DNA of 46,364 nucleotides from Saprospiraceae bacterium (lineage in GTDB: Bacteria; Bacteroidota; Bacteroidia; Chitinophagales; Saprospiraceae), in NCBI GenBank assembly GCA_029263015.1, contig JAJCYI010000238.1, positions 1-46,364 of the forward strand. The letters run 5' to 3'. Below the pieces are notes generated by a model, which saw nothing but the letters and a program-made list of their open reading frames with translations, was not told the DNA's origin and did no database searches. Positions 17,720 through 23,483 of this stretch are shown one piece after another (positions within the stretch are counted from its first letter, which is position 1; each line of letters opens with the position of its first letter). The position numbers and the translations under genes are program-made.

Positions 17720-17776
17720 CCCCTTCCTTTCCTAAAAGGTGGGAATTCAATTCCCACCTTTTAGGAAAGGAAGGGG
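17720..17776. repeat. 28-bp perfect palindrome
   Basis: Two perfect 28-bp arms (17720-17747 and 17749-17776) are separated by a single C, giving a 57-bp near-perfect palindrome with a GAATTC at its centre. It sits between the hexosaminidase stop and the GNAT start. It may act as the hexosaminidase terminator; its length and the tiny loop suit cruciform extrusion. Confidence 0.7.
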
Positions 17777-17799
17777 CTAAACCATCATCCAGATTCATA

Positions 17800-18252
17800 A
17801 TGAAATACCTGTTTTTCTCCAATCCTGAACACCACGGGTTTTCTATTTCAACAGACCCATCAAAATTGGATATGGATTTCATCCATCAATTCTTATCGGA
17901 GGAATCGTATTGGGCGAAAGGGAGCGACCGGGAAGAAGTGGAGGCGTCACTTGAAGAAGCACTTTGTTATGGTGTTTATGAAAACGGAAAGCAAATAGGG
18001 TTTGCCAGCATCACCTCTGATTTTTCCAGCTTTGCTTATATCTCCGACGTATTTATCCACGAAAAATGCAGGGGAAAGGGTCTCTCGAAATGGCTCTTGG
18101 AATCTATATTATCGCACCCTGGGCTGAAAAACCTTTCAGAATGGATGCTTATGACCGACAGCGCACATGGGCTTTACGAGCAATTTGGATTTAAACGAGT
18201 ACCGGGGAGTACTGACCAAATGATAAAAGTTAACTCAAAATTAAGTGCGTAG
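17800..18252 (+). CDS. GNAT-family N-acetyltransferase
   Basis: The 150-residue protein is read from MKYLFFSNPEHHGFSIS; the longer frame would begin inside the hexosaminidase gene and translate the palindrome. The acetyl-CoA-binding motif A is clear (YISDVFIHEKCRGKGLSKWLL, with R/G-x-G-K/G). The C-terminal motif B (AHGLYEQFGFKRV) is typical of small GNAT enzymes such as the RimI/YjcF type. The substrate cannot be told from sequence. It converges on the FGE-like gene with only 4 bp between the stop codons. Confidence 0.88.
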   Translation: MKYLFFSNPEHHGFSISTDPSKLDMDFIHQFLSEESYWAKGSDREEVEASLEEALCYGVYENGKQIGFASITSDFSSFAYISDVFIHEKCRGKGLSKWLLESILSHPGLKNLSEWMLMTDSAHGLYEQFGFKRVPGSTDQMIKVNSKLSA

Positions 18253-18256
18253 AAAT

Positions 18257-19231
18257 TCAATCCTTGATTGCCAATTTAAAAAATGCCTCTACTTCCGTTG
18301 GCGTCATTTTTTTTGTTGGCCGCACGAGGCGAAACCCAACAAAGGGCGAATCTGGATTCCACCATTTACTTTTAGGGATTTGTGGGTCACGGGCCTGCCA
18401 ACGAGGGCTGGATTTTTGCCTTGCCTGACAACGGCAATCTTCAGCATCGCTATCGTAAGAGCCACCGCGCACCACACCAGGATATCGTGGCAGCCTCTGG
18501 ATTTTTATCCCATTGTTTTCAGTAATTTTAATTTCATCATCTAAATTATGAAGATAGTAATATTCTTGGTTTTGGTCGAGAGTCCATTCAGCTACGTTTC
18601 CGAGCATGTCAAATAAGCCAATGAGGTTGGGCCTTTTCTGGCCCACTTCATGGTATTTTTCAAAAGCATTTTCATAAGACCAAGCATATTCTGACAGATT
18701 CGCACCGGAGGGAGGGTATTCGGTTTGACCACCGCCACGGCAGGCAATTTCCCATTCTGCCTCAGTGGGCAGACGGTAAAAATTCCCAGTTTTTCCATAC
18801 AGCCATTTACAATAACGGAGCGCCGCTTGCTGGGTCATGCTGACCGCAGGAAATCCCGATTTGCCCATGCCGTAAGTGTAGTCGATGTACTGAGGCGTCG
18901 GTCTTGAAATGGCGTCGGCAGAATAGTTTTTAGAGGGGTGGTTGGATGCGTTGGTATCGTATTCTTTTTGGTAAAAAATAATGAACTCATCGTAGGTGAC
19001 CTCATGCACCCCGATCCAAAAACTGTCAAGTTTGACTAAATGCTTAGGTATTTCGTGTGGATATCCATTTGATGTAAAAATTGGGCTGTTGTACACCATA
19101 AATATATCGCTAGGAATCAATACCAATTCAAACGAGACATCGGATCCGGGAATCTGTTCTGTGAGTTTTTGACCAGCAATGTTGAGTGTAAGAGAAAGAA
19201 GGGTAAGCAGTAAAAAGGTTTTTCTGTTCAT
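18257..19231 (-). CDS. FGE/SUMF1-like (GldK/GldJ-type) exported protein, catalytic cysteines absent
   Basis: The 324-residue protein is read from MNRKTFLLLTLLSLTLNIAG, a signal peptide. The rest is a formylglycine-generating-enzyme-type domain: FWIGVHEVTYDEFIIFY, YRLPTEAEWEIACRGG, DMLGNVAEWT, VVRGGSYDSDAEDCRCQARQ and PFVGFRLVRP. The two active-site cysteines of true FGE, just after GGSY, are not in place (GGSYDSDAEDCRC). The DPQIPKSKWW..PFVGFR ending is like the non-catalytic gliding/T9SS proteins GldK and GldJ. A structural or envelope role is therefore more likely than sulfatase activation. Its ATG overlaps the stop of the upstream membrane-protein gene (ATGA). Confidence 0.78.
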   Translation of the reverse strand: MNRKTFLLLTLLSLTLNIAGQKLTEQIPGSDVSFELVLIPSDIFMVYNSPIFTSNGYPHEIPKHLVKLDSFWIGVHEVTYDEFIIFYQKEYDTNASNHPSKNYSADAISRPTPQYIDYTYGMGKSGFPAVSMTQQAALRYCKWLYGKTGNFYRLPTEAEWEIACRGGGQTEYPPSGANLSEYAWSYENAFEKYHEVGQKRPNLIGLFDMLGNVAEWTLDQNQEYYYLHNLDDEIKITENNGIKIQRLPRYPGVVRGGSYDSDAEDCRCQARQKSSPRWQARDPQIPKSKWWNPDSPFVGFRLVRPTKKMTPTEVEAFFKLAIKD

Positions 19232-19557
19232 AAAATGTTGGCCAGTGATTTTAAAACCAGCCATCCAGCAGAGCAGATAACGGTAGCCACAGCCACAAAT
19301 TTAAGCAAGGAACTTTGATCGGTAGGCAAATCTTCAGACTCCTCTGTTTTTCCATTTGACCGTTCTATTTCATCTTCTGGCAATGGGGCAATATCCTTGT
19401 TCCCCATCAATTCCATCATTTCTTCATAGTCCTTTCGGTTGCTCATGGAGGCAAGCTCCTCCTGGCTTAGTTGACCATGCAGCCAACGGATTAAAAAAGA
19501 TGGGTCGTTGCTGTTAGTTTGCATGCAGTACTTGTTAAGTGTTTGTGTAGTCATCAT
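19228..19557 (-). CDS. Small single-TM protein coupled to FGE-like gene
   Basis: The protein has about 109 residues from MMTTQTLNKY; starts at 19554 or 19524 are also possible. The N-terminal part contains SFLIRWLHGQLSQEELASM, which resembles the LLxxYLxGxLSxEE start of Bacteroidota FecR-type anti-sigma factors. An acidic linker follows, then one C-terminal membrane helix (LLKFVAVATVICSAGWLVL). No periplasmic domain follows. It overlaps the FGE-like gene by four bases, so the two are translated together. No sigma factor is adjacent. A regulatory or scaffold role is a guess. Confidence 0.6.
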   Translation of the reverse strand: MMTTQTLNKYCMQTNSNDPSFLIRWLHGQLSQEELASMSNRKDYEEMMELMGNKDIAPLPEDEIERSNGKTEESEDLPTDQSSLLKFVAVATVICSAGWLVLKSLANIL

Positions 19558-19648
19558 AATTGGAATTTTTAACCAGTAGGAAAACAGCTTTTGCACAATG
19601 CTTAAATGTGCTCAGTTGGCAAATTGTGCAGCGAAAAGCTGATTTTTT

Positions 19649-20035
19649 TCACTCCTGCATTTTTCCCAACATTTCAGCCATCTTCTTCCAGACAATATTC
19701 AGCGCTTTGACAGGGCGGATCATCACTTTGAATTCAGTGATTTTGCCAGCGTCATTCCACGTTATGATGTCAACTCCATTTACAGTTATTTCACCGATTT
19801 GTGTTTCAAATTCCAGGCATGCTTGTTGGCCGCTGACAATCTCTTTAGAATAATGAAACCCTCCCTGCCTTAAAATATGCATAGCGGCAGTAAGGTACAT
19901 TTTAGTGAGCTGTTTGCCTTTCTGTGGCAACCATACTACTGGCGAATGGAAAGAGACCTCATTGGCCAATAGTTGATCAAGAATACCCATGTCTCCTGTT
20001 TTAACAAATTCATGCCAGATAAGAAGCGGGTCCAT
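19649..20035 (-). CDS. NTF2-like/SnoaL-type fold protein
   Basis: The 128-residue protein follows the SnoaL-like polyketide-cyclase/NTF2 pattern: an N-terminal helix pair (LLIWHEFVKTGDMGILDQLLANEVSFHSPV) and a curved beta-sheet with ACLEFETQIGEITVNGVDIITWNDAGKITEFKVMIRP. The last motif is typical of DUF1486-like SnoaL proteins that bind small hydrophobic ligands. The substrate is unknown. It lies 56 bp downstream of a lipoprotein gene on the same strand and may share its transcript. Confidence 0.72.
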   Translation of the reverse strand: MDPLLIWHEFVKTGDMGILDQLLANEVSFHSPVVWLPQKGKQLTKMYLTAAMHILRQGGFHYSKEIVSGQQACLEFETQIGEITVNGVDIITWNDAGKITEFKVMIRPVKALNIVWKKMAEMLGKMQE

Positions 20036-20091
20036 CTTACAGTGGGTGTTTTGTTAGGATTTGGTAAAAAATAAGTGCTACATTTTGGGGA

Positions 20092-20772
20092 TCAACTATT
20101 ATCGGGTTTAAAATCAGCCATGTCATTCAGCCCCATCTTTCTAACGGTCCTTTTTAATTTGTCCATGCCACATTCCCGGCAGCTTGCTGAAACCACAAAA
20201 CGGTTTACGGCGATTGCTGACAGCTCGCAGGAGTTATTTCTGGTTCTGCATTTTTCAAAACATTTAAACCCATCCAAGGTTGAAGTCCTTTCATAGCCGT
20301 TCTCATCTTCCTTGTCAATCGTGGCCATCGACCAGGCGGCCATTCCCATCAGCCCCATCGCAAATCCACCAGTATCAATGATTTTGATTTCGATGATATT
20401 GCCGTCATCATCTTTATACTTTGCTTCGGCAGTCGATATTTTCATTCCCATTGCGCCCGCTGTCTCGCCCTTTTTACTTGTCCGTTCCATGCCATCCAAC
20501 TTTTCCGGGGTCATTTTTTGCAACTCCCTGAAATTGATAGGCTCAGTCTGTTGAAGCCCTGAATCTTTGATTGTTTTTTGCATCTGATCCATTGCCTCTT
20601 GCAGATTGGCAGGTTCACTATCGGCTTCATTATCACTTGATGCATCACCGTTATTATTGGAGGTAACAGAAGAAGTGTCGTCACTGCTTTCCTCATTTTT
20701 TTCACCACAACCTCCGCAAGAAGCCAAACTGCACATCAAAAAGAGAAGCATAATCCAAGTAATATTTTTCAT
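20092..20772 (-). CDS. Lipoprotein of unknown function
   Basis: The 226-residue protein has a lipoprotein signal (MKNITWIMLLFLMCSLASC, lipobox LASC). An acidic, serine/asparagine-rich low-complexity linker follows (about residues 25-55), then a folded domain (about 75-226) with several cysteines (KCFEKCRTRNNSCELS, SCRECG). The core (KYKDDDGNIIEIKIIDTGGFAMGLMGMAAWSM) is recognisable only as a conserved Bacteroidota lipoprotein pattern. No function can be assigned. Confidence 0.7.
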   Translation of the reverse strand: MKNITWIMLLFLMCSLASCGGCGEKNEESSDDTSSVTSNNNGDASSDNEADSEPANLQEAMDQMQKTIKDSGLQQTEPINFRELQKMTPEKLDGMERTSKKGETAGAMGMKISTAEAKYKDDDGNIIEIKIIDTGGFAMGLMGMAAWSMATIDKEDENGYERTSTLDGFKCFEKCRTRNNSCELSAIAVNRFVVSASCRECGMDKLKRTVRKMGLNDMADFKPDNS

Positions 20773-20950
20773 GTTATTTTATTTATATTATTAAAAAATT
20801 AATTTGTGATGATTTAGAAAATGAAGCCTTCCATATGACCCTTTCATCAATACTAATGCATAGAGGCAAGAAAGCAGAACAAATATAGCAGAAGAATTTT
20901 GAAACCACAATTCCCCATATGGGTGATTCGTTTCTTGCTTCCCCAACTAT

Positions 20951-21283
20951 TTAAGCTCCCTTTTCACTTGGCTGCCAAAGCACCTTAATAAAATTCACCA
21001 CTCGGTCGTTCAAAACTTCAACGCCCTCATTTTCAAGCAGTTCTTGCATCATTTCTGGCGTGGCAAAATTATTTCTGCCACTGAGTTCACCTTTGCGGTT
21101 CACAACCCTATGGGCAGGTACGCCATCTCCCATCAAGCTATTGTTGAGTGCCCATCCGACCATCCTAGCAGAACCTAACGCCAAGTAATCGGCAATTATG
21201 CCGTAGCTAGTCACACGTCCAAAAGGAATATTTTTTACAACTTCATGAACCTGGTCGATATAATTGCTTTCTTTCTTTTTCAT
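20951..21283 (-). CDS. Alkyltransferase-like protein (MGMT family without catalytic Cys)
   Basis: The 110-residue protein matches the DNA-binding domain of O6-methylguanine-DNA methyltransferase: VHEVVKNIPFGRVTSYGIIADYLA, RMVGWALNNS (the helix with the arginine finger) and LSGRNNF. The active-site PCHR motif is replaced by PAHRVV, so it cannot accept an alkyl group. Proteins of this ATL class bind O6-alkylguanine and hand the lesion to nucleotide-excision repair. Its start codon directly abuts the left end of the inverted-repeat element at 21284-21446, so its promoter must lie in or beyond that element. Confidence 0.88.
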   Translation of the reverse strand: MKKKESNYIDQVHEVVKNIPFGRVTSYGIIADYLALGSARMVGWALNNSLMGDGVPAHRVVNRKGELSGRNNFATPEMMQELLENEGVEVLNDRVVNFIKVLWQPSEKGA

Positions 21284-21446
21284 TAGACTTGTTCGTAAAT
21301 AAGATTTTAGGATATGAGAATTAGGTTTTTTAGTCTGATGGTCTATTTTTTTGAGTGCATAGCCGTAGCTATGGGTGAGAAAAAATAGTGCGACAGACGG
21401 AAAAAGATTTTTTCATATTCAAAATCCTAATTTGCGAACAAGTCTA
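21284..21446. mobile_element. 163-bp inverted-repeat (MITE-like) element
   Basis: The outer 12 bp are perfect inverted repeats (TAGACTTGTTCG / CGAACAAGTCTA). The arms continue imperfectly for about 33 bp (left TAAATAAGATTTTAGG, right complement CAAATTAGGATTTTGA). The centre holds a short stem (CATAGC-cgta-GCTATG) flanked by complementary A/T runs, so the whole can fold back on itself. If the element starts at GAC, both sides show TA, a dinucleotide target duplication used by IS630/Tc1 and some IS5-group elements. No transposase is present. Confidence 0.6.
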
Positions 21447-21500
21447 GTATTAATCAAGTTGAGACAGCTTCTTAGTTTTGCGGCTTCTAAATAATTTTAA

Positions 21501-22145
21501 ATGCTAAAGATAAAAGTAAAAGCGGGATCCATCACCAACCTGACAGATGCACGGTATTTCGCTGCGCGGGAAGTAGAGTGGTTAGGGTTTCCATTGGGAT
21601 CGGGCGAAGGGTTTATTGAACCCATTCAGGTCAAAGCAATAGCCGAGTGGGTTGATGGGGTACGAATAGTTGGTGAGTTTGGTTTTTCCCGACCAGAAGA
21701 AATCCTTGCCGCCAAAAAGTTTATTGGACTTGATGCCGTTCAAGTGAATATGTTCACTTCCCTAAAAGACATCAGCCAATTAGCAGGGATTACCATAATC
21801 AAAGAAGTGGTAGCTGGTGCGGATTTATCGGAACAAGAATTAGAAAACCACCTCGATAACTTCAGCAAACATTGTGATTTTTTCTTGTTGAACATGAGTG
21901 CTGCTGGTTATTCTTGGAAAGAACTAGTGGCTGGACGCCCTTATTCTGCTGCTTTTTTGAATAAATTATGTGGAAAACACAAAATCATCCTTGGTCTCGA
22001 TTGTTCTGCTGACGAAATTGACCAGGTGCTTGATGAGGTTAAACCATATGCCCTTAGTTTTAATGGAGGCGAAGAAGAAAAAACTGGGGTTAAATCTTTT
22101 GATGAGTTAGATGAGCTACTCGATGTATTGGAGGTTGATGGATAA
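21501..22145 (+). CDS. Phosphoribosylanthranilate-isomerase-like (TrpF-like) protein, probably non-catalytic
   Basis: The 214-residue TIM-barrel protein has a TrpF-like start (LKIKVKAGSITNLTDARYFAAREVEWLGF) and end (PYALSFNGGEEEKTGVKSFDELDELL). True TrpF enzymes have KICGIT with a catalytic cysteine and a LLLD aspartate in the sixth strand. Here these are KVKAGSIT (no cysteine) and FFLLNM (asparagine). Other trp genes are absent nearby. It is therefore more likely a paralogue with a different or binding-only role than the tryptophan enzyme. The MazG-like gene follows 39 bp downstream. Confidence 0.72.
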   Translation: MLKIKVKAGSITNLTDARYFAAREVEWLGFPLGSGEGFIEPIQVKAIAEWVDGVRIVGEFGFSRPEEILAAKKFIGLDAVQVNMFTSLKDISQLAGITIIKEVVAGADLSEQELENHLDNFSKHCDFFLLNMSAAGYSWKELVAGRPYSAAFLNKLCGKHKIILGLDCSADEIDQVLDEVKPYALSFNGGEEEKTGVKSFDELDELLDVLEVDG

Positions 22146-22184
22146 ATTTTCCTTATTATTGTCCGACTACTTAGAATAGTAAAT

Positions 22185-22523
22185 ATGACTATAAAACAAG
22201 CACAAGAGACTGTCAATCAATGGATTAACACCATCGGTATTCGGTATTTCAGCGAACTGACCAATACAGCCGTTTTGATGGAAGAAGTCGGAGAAGTTGC
22301 CCGGTTGATGGCCCGCATTTATGGGGAACAATCGTTCAAAAAGCCAGAGCAAGCCCTTCATGCTAAAACCGACCTAGCCGATGAAATGGCAGACGTACTA
22401 TTTGTACTAATCTGCCTTGCCAACCAAACCGGTGTGGATTTGACAGATGCATTGATGAAAAATCTGGAAAAAAAAACAGGAAGGGATAAAAAGCGTCATG
22501 CCTCGAACAAGAAGTTGCATTGA
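22185..22523 (+). CDS. MazG-like nucleotide pyrophosphohydrolase
   Basis: The 112-residue all-helical protein has the MazG metal-binding pattern ExxE...ExxD (TAVLMEEVGEVARLM about residues 27-41, and KTDLADEMADVLFVLICLAN about 61-80). Family members hydrolyse (d)NTPs to the monophosphate and pyrophosphate, cleaning the nucleotide pool. It is the single-domain form (about 110 residues), as in RS21-C6 or iMazG. It sits 39 bp after the TrpF-like gene and is followed at once by a terminator hairpin, so these two probably form an operon. Confidence 0.88.
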   Translation: MTIKQAQETVNQWINTIGIRYFSELTNTAVLMEEVGEVARLMARIYGEQSFKKPEQALHAKTDLADEMADVLFVLICLANQTGVDLTDALMKNLEKKTGRDKKRHASNKKLH

Positions 22524-22535
22524 CCTGCTAAAATG

Positions 22536-22580
22536 AAAAAGGGCAGTACTGATATGAATCAGTATTGCCCTTTTAAAAAA
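22536..22580. terminator. Bidirectional terminator after MazG-like gene
   Basis: The arms AAAAAGGGCAGTACTGAT (22536-22553) and ATCAGTATTGCCCTTTT (22558-22574) form a stem with one non-Watson-Crick pair and an ATGA loop, with T/A runs on both sides. It can end the MazG transcript and also a minus-strand transcript from the hairpin-rich region to its right. Confidence 0.75.
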
Positions 22581-22744
22581 GTGAGTTTAAGACCAGCTCT
22601 ACCCCCCAAACGAACTGGTCTCACTCACTGTCTCAAGGCACTTCTGCCTCGAAGACATCTTTGGATTTAGTTGTGGTCAGCGACGACAACTCCGAAGCTG
22701 GGGTCAGCTTCATCCGTATCTCATAGAATGCCTGTAAAGGCGTT
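22581..22744 (-). ncRNA. Candidate structured ncRNA (five consecutive hairpins)
   Basis: This GC-richer block lies between the MazG terminator and an AT-rich stretch. It holds five hairpins in 164 nt: GTGAGT..AGACCAG/CTGGTCT..ACTCAC (22581-22628), GTCTCAAGGC/GCCTCGAAGAC (22630-22655), GTTGT/ACAAC (22670-22690), GAAGCTG/CAGCTTC (22694-22711) and AATGCCT/AGGCGTT (22727-22744). G-U versus A-C pairing in the first two favours the minus strand; the last favours plus. The hairpin at 22536-22574 would serve as terminator for a minus-strand RNA. It matches no RNA family I recognise (not RNase P, SRP, tmRNA or a known riboswitch). A 26-codon minus-strand frame (22633-22713) is also present, so a small peptide is the alternative. 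Confidence 0.35.
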
Positions 22745-22884
22745 AATTTCTAACAAAAATTCAAAGTGGTTCTGGCTACCGGGAAGTTGGGAAAAAATTA
22801 GATTGACTATTTAGGTGTGGGAGGAAAAGGGATAAAAGTCAACCCATATTTATCATTGTCAAACGTTGTTACACTTTCCGAAAA

Positions 22885-23166
22885 TCATGCCACTTTTGAA
22901 GAAGCGGATGCGGAATTATTGATTTTTTTAGGAAACGTGATAACAGTGCCATTTGACTTTGCGGCTAGCAAGCCATTGTACATATTTATGTATTCCGAAT
23001 AATCTTTAAATTCCTGAAAAAAGACAGTTTCTCCACTTTTCATCTTCACCAAAACATGAAAACACAATAGGTTTTCTCTGAAGAAAAACTTCGTCTGCAC
23101 ATCGTCAATATCCACCCCAGTAAACGGTTGCATAAAACCAATTTCATGCATATCGGACTGGTTCAT
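22885..23166 (-). CDS. Conserved-type small protein of unknown function
   Basis: The 93-residue soluble protein is read from MNQSDMHEIGFMQPF; the frame extends 7 codons upstream to another ATG. It has no signal peptide or membrane segment. It reads as a small beta-rich fold (DVQTKFFFRENLLCFHVLVKMKSGETVFFQEFKDYSEYINMYNGL) with a low-complexity serine/alanine tail. I do not recognise the family. It is alone on its strand, divergent from htpG. Confidence 0.55.
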   Translation of the reverse strand: MNQSDMHEIGFMQPFTGVDIDDVQTKFFFRENLLCFHVLVKMKSGETVFFQEFKDYSEYINMYNGLLAAKSNGTVITFPKKINNSASASSKVA

Positions 23167-23379
23167 ACTTTTTTTTCTTGACAGCATTCATCTCAACCTT
23201 TAAGTTGTGTTTTCGATTGTTAGGATAAAGACGTACTGGCAAAATGAATGCCTATTATCGAATTATTCAGGGTATATCTGACATGCATATTTTCGTGTAT
23301 ATTTCGTATCCTGACATGTTATACTTATTTATTGCCCTTAAATCGTTGGAAAACAGTCATTTTGTCAGTTGTTGTCCCG

Positions 23380-23395
23380 TGGCATGTCCTTTGAA
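23380..23395 (+). promoter_or_regulatory. Possible sigma-54 promoter upstream of htpG
   Basis: TGGCATGTCCTTTGAA resembles the sigma-54 consensus TGGCAC-N5-TTGCW (GG and the TTG element correctly spaced), about 88 bp upstream of the htpG start. The rest of the 317-bp gap shows no clear TTG/TAnnTTTG promoter and no other feature I can support beyond two CTGACATG copies at about 23279 and 23312. Confidence 0.35.
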
Positions 23396-23483
23396 CGGCT
23401 GGGTTTTGCAGGTTAATTTTTAAAAAAAAATAATTCACCTGCGTTATTATTCGATCACAAATAATTCAAACACTTTTAATATT

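Noticed and set aside
18257-19231. Active sulfatase-modifying enzyme
   Set aside because: The two active-site cysteines after GGSY are missing and no sulfatase is nearby.
21501-22145. Functional trpF assignment
   Set aside because: The catalytic cysteine and aspartate appear to be replaced and no other trp gene is near, so the symbol was not given.
22581-22744. Known structured RNAs (RNase P, SRP RNA, tmRNA, 6S, riboswitches)
   Set aside because: None of the conserved core sequences of these RNAs could be found; kept only as an unassigned candidate.
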